NCBI GenBank assembly: GCA_044226525.1
Contig: JBGAGV010000006.1
Span: forward strand, 124,001-188,000
Origin: VFJQ01 sp044226525
GTDB taxonomy: Bacteria > Verrucomicrobiota > Verrucomicrobiia > Chthoniobacterales > Chthoniobacteraceae
DNA length: 64,000 nucleotides
Direction of reading: 5' to 3'
A model generated the notes under the pieces. The model was not told the DNA's origin. It did no database searches and saw only the letters and a list, made by a program, of their open reading frames with translations. This document shows, in pieces, positions 27,559 to 36,514 of this stretch. The translations under genes were made by a program, and so were the position numbers. Positions within the stretch are counted from its first letter, which is position 1. The number at the start of each line of letters is the position of its first letter.

Positions 27559-28236
27559 ATGATGCGCGTTCTTGTTGTAGAAGATGATCCCCGAATCTCC
27601 TCCTTCGTGGCGAAGGGCCTTCAGCAAAACGGATGCGTCGTAGATATCGCCGGCGATGGGGAGACGGCTCTGGACATCGCGCACACGGCGCCATTCGATG
27701 CGGCGGTGATCGATCTGATGCTGCCGAAACTCGATGGTTTCGCGGTCATCGAGATGCTGCGAAACGAAAAGCTCACCATGCCGATCGTGGTGCTGAGCGC
27801 GAAGCGCTCGGTCGATGACAAGGTGCGATGTCTGCGCAGCGGTGCGGATGACTATTTGCAAAAGCCCTTCGCGATGTCGGAGCTGTTTGCGCGCCTGGAG
27901 GCGGTGCTTCGCCGGTCGAACCGCGAGGCACCGACCGAACGGCTCGAGGCTGCAGGCGTCGAACTCGATCTGGTCTCGCACATTGTAAAACGCGAAGGCC
28001 GGCGAATCGATCTGCAGCCGCGGGAATTTGCCTTGCTCGAATTGCTCGTGCGCAACCGGGGGCGTGCCTTGACCAAGACGCAACTGCTCGAACGGCTGTG
28101 GGACTACAGCTTCGATCCGCAGACAAACGTCGTGGATGTGCTGGTGTGCCGGCTACGCGGCAAACTGGACCGCGATCACGAGACGAAACTCATTCACACG
28201 CTGCGCGGCGTCGGATATGTTTTCCGTCCTGAGTAG
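27559..28236 (+). CDS. OmpR-family response regulator
   Basis: 225 residues. Receiver domain with Asp52 (VIDLMLP), acidic pair at 9-10 and LQKPF; winged-helix output domain with LQPREFALLELLVRN and NVVDVLVCRLRGKLD. ATG 27559 gives MMRVLVVEDD; the second codon is also ATG (27562). The kinase gene starts inside its last 20 bases. No target gene is obvious: the following gene is separated by 75 bases. Confidence 0.9.
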   Translation: MMRVLVVEDDPRISSFVAKGLQQNGCVVDIAGDGETALDIAHTAPFDAAVIDLMLPKLDGFAVIEMLRNEKLTMPIVVLSAKRSVDDKVRCLRSGADDYLQKPFAMSELFARLEAVLRRSNREAPTERLEAAGVELDLVSHIVKREGRRIDLQPREFALLELLVRNRGRALTKTQLLERLWDYSFDPQTNVVDVLVCRLRGKLDRDHETKLIHTLRGVGYVFRPE

Positions 28237-29617
28237 CGGGCCGTGGCGCCGGTTGAACGTCCGGCTTGCGCTCTGGCATTCGGCCATGGCGTTTGCCACG
28301 ATCTTTGTGGTGATCCTGCTGGCCTTCCTGGCCTTGCGTGCGCGGGTGGAAGAGCAGGACCGCGATGTGGTTCTTTTTCGGCTCAATCAATATTCCGCCG
28401 AATATCGGCGCAATGGGTTGAACGGCGTGATCTCACTCGCGGCTTTCCGGAAAGGCCGGGCTCAAAAGGCTTTCTTTGTGCGGATCGCTTCACCCGAAGG
28501 CAAAACGCTCTTCGAACGGGATGTGGACGATTGGGCTGAGTTCGACCCCGCCCGGCTGGAGCGCGAGAAGCCACCCAAGGGAGACCAGATCGACTGGATA
28601 AGCCTGCCGTCGCCGGAAGGTTATGTGCTGCTGCTGGCTGGAGCGCAGATGCCGGACGGCACGATCGTCCAGGTCGGGAAGGCGACCGAGGAATCGTTCA
28701 CGCTTTTGCAGGAGTTTCGATTTGTCACTGTGGTGATGTTGCTGGTTTCGCTTCCAGCGAGTTTTGCGGGTGGAGCTTTTCTTGCGGCACGCGCCCTGCG
28801 GCCTCTCCGTTCGCTCACCCGCACGGTCCGCGAGATTCAGGAGACGGCCAAGTTCTCCATGCGGACGCCGGTGACGGGGTCGGGCGATGAACTGGACGAA
28901 CTCGCGCGGATTTTTAACTCGGCCATGGAGCGGATCGAGCGGCTGTTGCGAACCATGCGCGAATCGCTGGATAACGTCGCGCACGATTTGCGCACGCCGA
29001 TGACGCGCCTGCGCAACCGAGCCCAGCAATGCCTCGAATCGGGCTGCGATCCTCACATGCAACAGGACGCGCTCGCCGGGTGTGTGGAGGAGTCCGATCG
29101 CGTGCTCGAAATGCTCAATACCCTCATGGACATCGCGGAAGCGGAAGCGGGGTTGACTCGGATTCCCGCCACGCCGGTTCGGATCAGCGACATCGTCGCA
29201 AATACCTGTGATCTCTACAGTGAGGTGGCGGAGGATCGCGGCGTGTCCGTATCGGCGGACGTGCCGCGTGAGCTCTGGGTCAAAGGCGATGCGATCTTGC
29301 TCGGACGTGCGGTGGCTAATCTCCTCGATAACGCACTCAAATACACTCCGCGTGGAGGGAAGGTGCGGGTTTCGGCCCGCCGCGAAGATACGAACGTGCG
29401 ACTCACCGTGGCGGATAGCGGGGTGGGCATTTCCAAGGACGACTTGTCGAAAGTGTGGGAGCGGCTTTTTCGTGGGGACCGCAGCCGGAGCGAACGCGGA
29501 CTCGGACTCGGGCTTAGTTTTGTAAAAGCCATCGTCGAGGCTCATGGCGGAAGCGTGACCGCCGAAGGCTCGGTAGGGCAGGGGGCGGAGTTTTCGCTCA
29601 TCCTGCCGGTCGGCTAG
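28217..29617 (+). CDS. sensor histidine kinase (HAMP, HisKA, HATPase)
   Basis: 466 residues from ATG 28217, which overlaps the regulator gene. Membrane helices at about 23-41 and 170-190 flank a 125-residue periplasmic sensor. HAMP 191-245, His256 in VAHDLRTPMTRL, N-box NLLDNALKYT, G1 ADSGVGIS, G2 GLGLGLSF. The kinase fits the PhoR/CusS-like class. The signal cannot be read from the sensor sequence. Confidence 0.9.
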   Translation: MFSVLSSGPWRRLNVRLALWHSAMAFATIFVVILLAFLALRARVEEQDRDVVLFRLNQYSAEYRRNGLNGVISLAAFRKGRAQKAFFVRIASPEGKTLFERDVDDWAEFDPARLEREKPPKGDQIDWISLPSPEGYVLLLAGAQMPDGTIVQVGKATEESFTLLQEFRFVTVVMLLVSLPASFAGGAFLAARALRPLRSLTRTVREIQETAKFSMRTPVTGSGDELDELARIFNSAMERIERLLRTMRESLDNVAHDLRTPMTRLRNRAQQCLESGCDPHMQQDALAGCVEESDRVLEMLNTLMDIAEAEAGLTRIPATPVRISDIVANTCDLYSEVAEDRGVSVSADVPRELWVKGDAILLGRAVANLLDNALKYTPRGGKVRVSARREDTNVRLTVADSGVGISKDDLSKVWERLFRGDRSRSERGLGLGLSFVKAIVEAHGGSVTAEGSVGQGAEFSLILPVG

Positions 29618-29692
29618 GAAAGCGGGAACCTTACTGTGCGGTAATGTTGTCGCAATCTTTCGGCAACGTGGCCGGGGCATGAGAGAGGTCCT

Positions 29693-30295
29693 ATGACATC
29701 CTTCGTTCCTGCCCAACCCGATGTATTGGAGCCCATGATCCGCCGTCAGGCGTTACTCAACCATCCGTGTGAATTCTTCAAAGGGTTCTTCGGCGGACGC
29801 GTGCCGACTCTCGCGGAGAAAATCCTCTGGGTCGAAAAGTCGATGCAGGTGGCCCGGCCCGTCCAGCGCTGGGAAAACGACGTTTACATGGTGGGCGTGT
29901 TTGTTGAATCGCCGTTCGTTCGGCTTTCCATCAGCCGGAAGGACGAGCAGCCGTGTCACAACTGGCGGGACTTTCAACAGATCAAAAACGAACTGGTCGG
30001 GCCGAATTTTGAGGCGGTGGAATTATACCCTTCGGAGCGTCGATTGGTGGACACCTCAAATCAGTATCACCTTTGGGTGCACGTCGATCCCAACTATATT
30101 TTCCCGTTTGGCTTTGAGAATCGATGGGTCCTGCGCGACCCGATCCGCATCGAAACCAATCAGGGCGGACGCGTGCAGACGACCGTGACCTCGACAGTGC
30201 CGATGGATAACGTGCGGAGCGTTGGCGGCGGACCGTCTTTCGCCACGGCAGATTTCAACTCCACGCCGGCATCATCGGCTGACCGCGAGGATTAA
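29693..30295 (+). CDS. DUF7694-like protein of unknown function
   Basis: 200 residues, no signal peptide or membrane segment. The core ISRKDEQPCHNWRDFQQIKN then VELYPSERRLVDTSNQYHLW and FPFGFENRWV resembles a short conserved domain (DUF7694) I recall from many bacterial and phage proteins; function unknown. The tail (about 30 residues) is Ser/Thr-rich and probably disordered. A possible ribosome-binding site (GAGAGG) lies a few bases before the ATG. Confidence 0.6.
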   Translation: MTSFVPAQPDVLEPMIRRQALLNHPCEFFKGFFGGRVPTLAEKILWVEKSMQVARPVQRWENDVYMVGVFVESPFVRLSISRKDEQPCHNWRDFQQIKNELVGPNFEAVELYPSERRLVDTSNQYHLWVHVDPNYIFPFGFENRWVLRDPIRIETNQGGRVQTTVTSTVPMDNVRSVGGGPSFATADFNSTPASSADRED

Positions 30296-30466
30296 GGCCC
30301 GCCGCGCGGCACGCGAGTTACGGGCGTGGAGTGACCGGTGTCTATTTTCAAGGGCCGTCCTGAGCGGTGTGAAAAGCCACGAAGGGACCGATCGCATAAA
30401 CATTGCCATCCGTATCGGTGCGCGATGGCCAAGAAACGTGTGACTGTGCGATTGATGCCCTCACCT

Positions 30467-31156
30467 ATGCGCACCCTCCTGTTCCTTTTCGCCGCCGTCA
30501 TTGCCTCGAGCAGACCGTCCCTCGCTCAGGAAGTCGCCGCCGAACGGCTCCTATTTATCGGCAATAGCATCACGCTGCACGGTCCCGCGCCGAAGATCGG
30601 CTGGACGGGCAAATGGGGCATGGCTGCGAGTGAAGCGGAGAAAGATTATGTGTATCGTGTGGTGGCGGCAGTGGCGAAGCGACACGGTAAGGCGCCGGAA
30701 TTTCGCGTCGCAAATGTGGCCGACTTCGAGCGTGCGTATGAGCACTTCGACCTTGCCGCGAAGCTCAAAGAGCCGCTCGCTTTGCAGCCCGATGTGGTGG
30801 TGGTCGCGATCGGTGAAAACGTGCCCGCCTTGAAGACCGACGAGGCAAAAACCAAGTTCCGCGAAAGCATGACGCAGTTGCTGACTTTGCTGAAAGGATC
30901 AGGCCCTCGCGCGCTTTTCGTGCGAAGTTGTTTCTGGGCCGACGCGGCCAAGGACGCTGCCATGAAAGAGGCCTGCACCGCCGTCGGCGGCGTCTTCATC
31001 GACATCGGCACGCTCGGGAAGGACGAACGCAATTACGCCCGCTCCGAACGAAAGATCGATCACGAGGGCGTCGCGCGGCATCCGGGCGATGAGGGCATGA
31101 ATGCCATCGCCGACGCCATCGTGCGTGCCATGACGGACGCGAAGATCCTGCGCTGA
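30467..31156 (+). CDS. exported SGNH/GDSL-type hydrolase
   Basis: 229 residues with a signal peptide ending near SLAQ. Block I reads LLFIGNSITLHG (nucleophile Ser in GNS), block III IGENVPAL (oxyanion Asn), and near the C-terminus DHEGVARHPGDEGM supplies the Asp-x-x-His-like pair. This is the SGNH hydrolase layout, used by carbohydrate esterases and lipases. Close to the xylan cluster, it may be a carbohydrate esterase removing side groups; that is inference from position. ATG 30467 is chosen for the signal peptide; ATG 30455 is possible. Confidence 0.78.
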   Translation: MRTLLFLFAAVIASSRPSLAQEVAAERLLFIGNSITLHGPAPKIGWTGKWGMAASEAEKDYVYRVVAAVAKRHGKAPEFRVANVADFERAYEHFDLAAKLKEPLALQPDVVVVAIGENVPALKTDEAKTKFRESMTQLLTLLKGSGPRALFVRSCFWADAAKDAAMKEACTAVGGVFIDIGTLGKDERNYARSERKIDHEGVARHPGDEGMNAIADAIVRAMTDAKILR

Positions 31157-31171
31157 GCGGCCGGTTTTTCC

Positions 31172-33019
31172 TTAGCGGCGAGATGCCGCTGGCGTGATCG
31201 TCACCGTGGCGCCGTCTGGCGGCAGGTTTGTCAAGGCGGTGGACGTTCGCTCGTCCGAGACCACGGTGATTTTGTATTCGCCATGGAAGCCTCGCACTTC
31301 CCACTGGCCGCTTGCGTCGGTGATGCCCTCGGCGTCGGTGCGCCACTGCTTTTGCACGAGATCGAGCCACACCTGCCCGGCGGGACGAAGCGTCCAGTCG
31401 CTGCGGTAAAGAGCCGCGTTCGGAATCCAGTGCCGCTTTTCCCAGAATCCCCAGACGAGCACTCCGCGAATGTTCTCGTGTGCAAACATGGCGGTGAGAA
31501 AGTCGCGAGTGTAATCGGCCTGCAAGGCTTCGTCCCACACGTTGACATCGAACTCGGTGATCTGGATCGGCAGACCGAGTTTTCCGAAGCGATCGAGGAT
31601 CTGCCATAGCCGGGGAATCGGCGTGAGGTTTTCGTCGAAGTGCCCTTGGATGCCGATGCCCTGCAGCGGCGCCCCCTCCGCGCGCAACGCGCGAATCGTG
31701 CGCTCATAGTGTTCTTGGTGCGCCGCATCCTTGCCGCCGCTTTCGAGGATCGAATAGTCGTTGAGGTCGAGCTTCACCGCCGGATCGGCTGTGTGGGCCG
31801 CGGTAAAAAAAGGCGCGAGCACCGCGGCGTGGCGCTCGATGTAATCCGGCGAGCCTTCCCGTGAGACGCCGGTCAGCGCGGTCTGCACGTCGAAGTTGGT
31901 ATAAGGCTCATTGACGACATCCCACTCGACGAGTTGCCCACGGAACGCGCCCGCTTCTTCCGCGATGTGATCGAGAATCGCCCGGCGCAACGCATCAGGT
32001 TGAAGTAAGAGATTTGCGACCGGCTCCGGCAGGTTCTTCTTCCCCGGCCATACGAGCACATGTCCTCGCACCGCCAGGCCCTGTTTGTGCAACCACGCCA
32101 CCGCATCGATGGCGGGCTGACGGTTCGCCTGCCACAGCGGCCACTTCATGTGGTTTTCCAGCACGGCGGTGTTGAAGTTCGCCGTGAGTGTCTGGCGATA
32201 ACGCTCGCCGTCGGGACCGGACTCGAAAAGCATGCGGGCATCGACCGCAGTGCCCCATGCAAAGGCGGAACGTTTCATCCGTGCCAGCACTTTGGCTCCG
32301 GGAATCGGTTTTCCCGCCGCATCGACCACTTTGATGGTGAGATCCGCTTTGCGGAGGCGATCGATTCGCTCCGCGGCGAGCTGGCGCCACGGCGAGTCGG
32401 CTTCGCGACCGAGGTAAGTCGTTGTGGCCGACGGGAGTTGATCGAGCGGAACCTGGCGCTGAAAATTGAGCACCTGCACGCCCCCGATTTCGATGGTTTG
32501 CGGGGCGTAACCGCCGCGGAGAATCACCGCGGCCTGACCGGGTTCGTGATCGAGCTTCGCCTCGAAGGGAATGTAAAACCGCTGCCACGCGATGCCGAAC
32601 TCGATATGATGCGAAATGCTCTTGGTGTAAGGCGCGCTCGCTGCCTCGAAGACCAATTCCGATTCGGCGAGCCCGTCCTGCTCCTGAACTTCCACTGCGC
32701 GCGCTTCAAAGACCGCGAGGAGCCGATCTCCTTGATGGACGGCTCCGGTGATGGGCACGCGGAGCTGGAATTGGTAGGGCGTGGCCGGTCGCTTGACGGT
32801 GCGAATCCGGGCCGCCTTGGTAAAGGAGCGATCCGTCGTGACGACCGGGGCCACGCTGCCAAATTCACACTCCACCTTGCTGCGCTCGATCGCATCCTGC
32901 GCGATCACGAGCGTGCCCGGCGGCAGGGCGCTGAACTTCACCTCCTGATCGTCCGCCTGCGCCATGAGTCCATGGCACAGGCAGAGCAGGAACGTGCAGA
33001 GAGCCGCCGGGCGAAGCAC
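31172..33019 (-). CDS. exported GH10 endo-1,4-beta-xylanase
   Basis: 615 residues starting at GTG 33019, eight bases after the xylA stop; this start is needed to include the signal peptide (LRPAALCTFLLCLCHGLMAQA). Residues about 25-200 form a beta-rich N-terminal region like a carbohydrate-binding module. The GH10 barrel follows: substrate contacts in NHMKWPLW, HVLVWPG, acid/base Glu371 in WDVVNEPY and nucleophile Glu489 in QITEFDV. A short C-terminal beta extension comes after WLDLVQKQW. It cleaves xylan outside the cytoplasm, feeding the xylose isomerase encoded by the same operon. Confidence 0.9.
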   Translation of the reverse strand: MLRPAALCTFLLCLCHGLMAQADDQEVKFSALPPGTLVIAQDAIERSKVECEFGSVAPVVTTDRSFTKAARIRTVKRPATPYQFQLRVPITGAVHQGDRLLAVFEARAVEVQEQDGLAESELVFEAASAPYTKSISHHIEFGIAWQRFYIPFEAKLDHEPGQAAVILRGGYAPQTIEIGGVQVLNFQRQVPLDQLPSATTTYLGREADSPWRQLAAERIDRLRKADLTIKVVDAAGKPIPGAKVLARMKRSAFAWGTAVDARMLFESGPDGERYRQTLTANFNTAVLENHMKWPLWQANRQPAIDAVAWLHKQGLAVRGHVLVWPGKKNLPEPVANLLLQPDALRRAILDHIAEEAGAFRGQLVEWDVVNEPYTNFDVQTALTGVSREGSPDYIERHAAVLAPFFTAAHTADPAVKLDLNDYSILESGGKDAAHQEHYERTIRALRAEGAPLQGIGIQGHFDENLTPIPRLWQILDRFGKLGLPIQITEFDVNVWDEALQADYTRDFLTAMFAHENIRGVLVWGFWEKRHWIPNAALYRSDWTLRPAGQVWLDLVQKQWRTDAEGITDASGQWEVRGFHGEYKITVVSDERTSTALTNLPPDGATVTITPAASRR

Positions 33020-33027
33020 CTGCGGGC

Positions 33028-34341
33028 TTAGATGAACTCGTTGATCAGGTTCTCCAGGAACTCCTGGCGGCCGCTCGGATTCGCGGCGGCTTCGCCCTTG
33101 TCGAGCATGAGTTTCTCGAGCGAAGCGAAGCTTTCCTTGCCCGCTTCGATGCTCGCGCCGAGGCCGCTGTCCCACGACGAATAGCGCTTCTTGACGAACT
33201 CGCCGAGGCGACCGTCCGCGCGAATCGCGGCGGCGATCTTCAGGCCGCGCGCGAAGGCGTCCATGCCGCCGATGTGCGCGTGAAAGAGGTCCTCGGGTTC
33301 GATGCTCTCGCGGCGGACCTTCGCGTCGAAATTAACGCCGCCGGTCGCGAATCCGCCATATTTCAGCACGCTGAGCATGCACTGTGTGGTGAGGTAGATG
33401 TCGGTCGGGAACTGATCGGTGTCCCAGCCGAGGAGCAGGTCGCCGGTGTTCGCATCGATCGACCCTAGTGCGCCCGCGGCGCCGGCGACTTCCATTTCAT
33501 GCTGCATCGAGTGACCCGCGAGCGTGGCGTGGTTCGTCTCGAGGTTCAGTTTGAGGTAGGGCAGGAGGTTGTATTCGCGGAGGAAGTTGAGGCACGCGGC
33601 GGCGTCGCTGTCGTATTGATGTTTCGTCGGCTCTTTCGGCTTCGGCTCGATGTAGAACTGGCCTTTGAATCCGATCGCCTTCGCGTGATCGACGGCGAGA
33701 TGCAGGAACTTTGCGAGGTGTTCGAGTTCGCGCTTCATGTCGGTATTCCAGAGCGTCGAGTAACCTTCGCGACCGCCCCAGAAGGTGTAGCCTTCACCGC
33801 CAAGCGCGTGCGTGACTTCGAGCGCTTTCTTCACCTGCGCCGCGGCGAAAGCGAAGACTTCGGCGTTCGGCGAAGTGGCCGCGCCGTCCTTGTAACGCTC
33901 ATGCACGAAGAGCTGTGCGGTGCCCCACAGCAGCTTGATGCCCGTGGCCTCCTGCTGCTCTTTCAACAGCGCGACGATGGTGTCGAGATACTCGTTCGAC
34001 TCGCGCAGCGTCTTGCCGTGCGGCGCCACGTCGCGATCGTGAAACGCATAGTAGGGCATGCCGAGCTTCGAGGCGATTTCAAAGAACACCGGCACCCGCG
34101 CCTTGGCGAGGTCGAGCCCGCTGAGACCCGCTTCCCACGGGCGAATGGCCGTCGGCCCGCCGAACATGTCCGCGCCCTGGCCACACATCGTGTGCCAATA
34201 GACGATCGAGAAACGCAGGTGATCGCGCATCGACTTGCCCTCGACGACTTCGTCCGGGTTATAGTGTTTGAACGAGAGTGGGTTCTTCGACTTCGGGCCT
34301 TCGTAGGCGATGCGGGGAATATTCGGCAGATAGGAACTCAT
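33028..34341 (-). CDS. xylA: xylose isomerase
   Basis: 437 residues, typical of the family. Metal- and substrate-binding signatures are intact: YYAFHDRDVAP, FWGGREGY, YIEPKPKEPTKHQYD, NLETNHATLAGHS and GSIDANTGD with LGWDTDQFPTD. The enzyme interconverts D-xylose and D-xylulose in the cytoplasm. It is first in an operon with the GH10 xylanase and is read divergently from a PAS-AraC regulator. No xylulokinase is in the window. The start at ATG 34341 gives MSSYLPNIPRIAYEG; the longer open frame upstream is not coding. Confidence 0.95.
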   Translation of the reverse strand: MSSYLPNIPRIAYEGPKSKNPLSFKHYNPDEVVEGKSMRDHLRFSIVYWHTMCGQGADMFGGPTAIRPWEAGLSGLDLAKARVPVFFEIASKLGMPYYAFHDRDVAPHGKTLRESNEYLDTIVALLKEQQEATGIKLLWGTAQLFVHERYKDGAATSPNAEVFAFAAAQVKKALEVTHALGGEGYTFWGGREGYSTLWNTDMKRELEHLAKFLHLAVDHAKAIGFKGQFYIEPKPKEPTKHQYDSDAAACLNFLREYNLLPYLKLNLETNHATLAGHSMQHEMEVAGAAGALGSIDANTGDLLLGWDTDQFPTDIYLTTQCMLSVLKYGGFATGGVNFDAKVRRESIEPEDLFHAHIGGMDAFARGLKIAAAIRADGRLGEFVKKRYSSWDSGLGASIEAGKESFASLEKLMLDKGEAAANPSGRQEFLENLINEFI

Positions 34342-34425
34342 GATGTGATGGTGAGGAGGTGAAACGGGGATGGCAGATGCCTGCCAGATTGACAGCACAC
34401 GTGTAGCGCGACATGGAGCACAGGC
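34342..34425. promoter_or_regulatory. divergent xylA / regulator control region
   Basis: 84 bases between the two divergent starts must hold both promoters. TTGACA at 34389-34394 on the plus strand is a good -35 for the regulator, though its -10 (near 34412) is poor. An eight-base palindrome ACACGTGT at 34397-34404 is a candidate regulator half-site. Confidence 0.45.
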
Positions 34426-35235
34426 GTGACGACAAAGCCTATACCCATTGCGCCACGAACCCGCCACCGCGCTCCGGCGCGTGGCGGTCTGCGAAAGCTC
34501 GCGCAGGAGCGCGCGGCGTGGCTCAGCCGGGTGCACGCGGATGGGCATTTTCACCCGTTGTTCGATCATCTGCCCGGCGTCTGCTTTTACTGCAAGGATG
34601 CCGAGGGGCGCTTCATGCTGGTGAGCCGCAGCTTCCTCCAGCACTACCAATTGCGCCATGAACGCGAGATCCTCGGGTTGACCGATTTCGATGTCGCGCC
34701 GCATCATATGGCTTCCGGCTACGTGCTCGACGACGCGCTGCTTCTTTCCGGCAAAAAGCGCCTCGTCGAGCGAATGGAGCTGTGGTTCGACGAGCAGGGC
34801 GTGCTCGACTGGTTCTTCGTAAGCAAGCTCGCGCTGAAGGACGCGAGCGGGCGAATCTGTGGCACGGCGGGAGTGGTCCGGCAGGCGGCCGAACACGAAA
34901 TGCAGCTCCCGGTGATCCAGAGCGTGGCGCGCGCCGTGGAGATCATCCGGCGCGGCTTCGCCGGCTCGGTGGTGCTGAGCGAAGTGGCGCGCGCGTGCGG
35001 TCTATCGGTGCGGCATTTCCAGCGGCGTTTTCAGCACGCGTTCGGTTTCAGCCCGCAGGAGTTCCTGGTGAAAACCCGCGTGAGCGCCGCGATGAAGCTG
35101 CTCGAAGAGACGAATCTCTCCGCGTCGGAAATCGCGGTGCGGTGCGGTTTTGGGGATGCGAGCCGGTTCGCGGAGCAGTTCCGCCAGCGCGTCGGCCGCA
35201 GCCCCACGGCCTATCGCCGGCACATTCGGAATTGA
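34426..35235 (+). CDS. PAS-AraC transcriptional regulator, probable xylose regulator
   Basis: 269 residues from a GTG start. Residues 40-150 form a PAS-like sensor (LFDHLPGVCFYCKDAEGRFM, then LALKDASGRICGTAGVVRQ), and residues 160-268 an AraC-type DNA-binding domain with two helix-turn-helix motifs (LSEVARACGLSVRHFQRRF and SASEIAVRCGFGDASRFAEQF). Divergence from xylA suggests control of xylan/xylose use. A PAS sensor rather than a sugar-binding periplasmic-type domain is unusual for a XylR, so the signal may not be xylose itself. Confidence 0.85.
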   Translation: MTTKPIPIAPRTRHRAPARGGLRKLAQERAAWLSRVHADGHFHPLFDHLPGVCFYCKDAEGRFMLVSRSFLQHYQLRHEREILGLTDFDVAPHHMASGYVLDDALLLSGKKRLVERMELWFDEQGVLDWFFVSKLALKDASGRICGTAGVVRQAAEHEMQLPVIQSVARAVEIIRRGFAGSVVLSEVARACGLSVRHFQRRFQHAFGFSPQEFLVKTRVSAAMKLLEETNLSASEIAVRCGFGDASRFAEQFRQRVGRSPTAYRRHIRN

Positions 35236-35275
35236 AGCACTGGCCTTGCGCCGGTGGGTTATGGTAGAAGCGCCG

Positions 35276-36454
35276 ATGCCCGACATCCATGAGTGGTTAA
35301 ATCTGCTTGTCCGCATGGCGCACTTCATCGCTGGCATCATGTGGATCGGCACATCGTTTTACTTTGTATGGCTCGATTCCGCCTTTGAGCCGCCGAAGGA
35401 AAAAAGCGATTCCGTCGAAGGCGAACTCTACATGACGCACGGTGGGTTTTTCTACCGGGTGGAAAAGCGCCGGTTCGGCGCGGGGGCGGTGCCGCCGGGG
35501 CTGCACTGGTTCAAGTGGGAGGCGACCTTCACGTGGCTCACGGGATTCGCACTGCTGTGGATCGTTTATTACGCTAGCAACGCTGCGTATCTCATCGACC
35601 CTGGGGTGCGAGCCCTCACCCAAGGCCAGGCCATCCTGCTCGGGCTCTCTTTTCTCGTCGGTGGCTGGTTGATTTACGATGTCCTGTTCCGTTCCCCGCT
35701 CGGTCGCTCGGCGTGGGGGAATGTGATCGGCCTCGCGCTGGCCGCCGTCGCGGTTTGGCTGCTCACGCATACTTTCAGCGGGCGCGGCGCGTTCATTCAC
35801 CTCGGCGCGATGTTTGGCACCATCATGGTGCTGAATGTGTGGATGCACATTCTCCCGATGCAGCGCGCGATGATCGCTGCCGCGGAAGCCGGGCGCGAAC
35901 CGGATTTCGAAATGGGCAAAAAGGCGAAGCGCCGCTCGATGCACAACTCCTACGTGACGCTGCCGGTGCTGTTCACGATGATCTCCAACCACTTCGCGGG
36001 CCTTTACGGTCATCCCCAAAACTGGCTCGTGCTTTGCCTCGTCGTCGTGGCCGGTGCGCTCGTGCGGCATACCATGATTCGGGCCAAGGCGTGGCCGCTC
36101 GCCCCGGCCTTCGGGTGTCTGGCGGTGATGATGTGGATGACCGCGCCGCGCAAGGCGACGATTCCGAACGCCGCCGCCGGCGATGCGAAAGTCCCGTTTT
36201 CGCAGGCCTACGCCATCATGCAGACGCGCTGCTATGCCTGCCATTCGGCGAACCCGACCGATGACATTTTCAAGATCGCCCCGAACGGGATCATGTTCGA
36301 CTCGCCGGAAAAAGCAAAAGCCTTTGCCCCTCGCATCTACGAGCGCGCCGTCGCGCAGAAGACGATGCCTTTCCTCAACAAGACGCAGATGACCGACGAG
36401 GAGCGCGCCGTTCTGGGCCGCTGGATTCAGCAAGGCGCGGACACATCGAACTGA
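35276..36454 (+). CDS. puuD: PuuD-type urate hydroxylase with C-terminal haem motif
   Basis: 392 residues. The N-terminal part has about eight membrane helices with the family signature AHFIAGIMWIGTSFYFVWLD, EGELYMTHGGFFY and HWFKWEATFTWLTGF, and the C-terminal part carries a cytochrome c-like domain with CYACH at about residue 319. PuuD oxidises urate to 5-hydroxyisourate and is membrane bound, passing electrons through its cytochrome domain. No other urate-pathway gene (HIU hydrolase, OHCU decarboxylase) is in the window. ATG 35276 is preferred because it starts right before the first helix; ATG 35261 is possible. Confidence 0.85.
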   Translation: MPDIHEWLNLLVRMAHFIAGIMWIGTSFYFVWLDSAFEPPKEKSDSVEGELYMTHGGFFYRVEKRRFGAGAVPPGLHWFKWEATFTWLTGFALLWIVYYASNAAYLIDPGVRALTQGQAILLGLSFLVGGWLIYDVLFRSPLGRSAWGNVIGLALAAVAVWLLTHTFSGRGAFIHLGAMFGTIMVLNVWMHILPMQRAMIAAAEAGREPDFEMGKKAKRRSMHNSYVTLPVLFTMISNHFAGLYGHPQNWLVLCLVVVAGALVRHTMIRAKAWPLAPAFGCLAVMMWMTAPRKATIPNAAAGDAKVPFSQAYAIMQTRCYACHSANPTDDIFKIAPNGIMFDSPEKAKAFAPRIYERAVAQKTMPFLNKTQMTDEERAVLGRWIQQGADTSN

Positions 36455-36474
36455 CCTGCGACTCCCTGTTGCAG

Positions 36475-36491
36475 GCGGGCCAATCGCCCGC
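36475..36491 (+). other. small GC hairpin between puuD and parE
   Basis: GCGGGC at 36475-36480 pairs with GCCCGC at 36486-36491 around CAATC. No U-run follows, so termination is doubtful. Confidence 0.3.
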
Positions 36492-36514
36492 TACCTCATC
36501 GGCCCTTCATTTCC

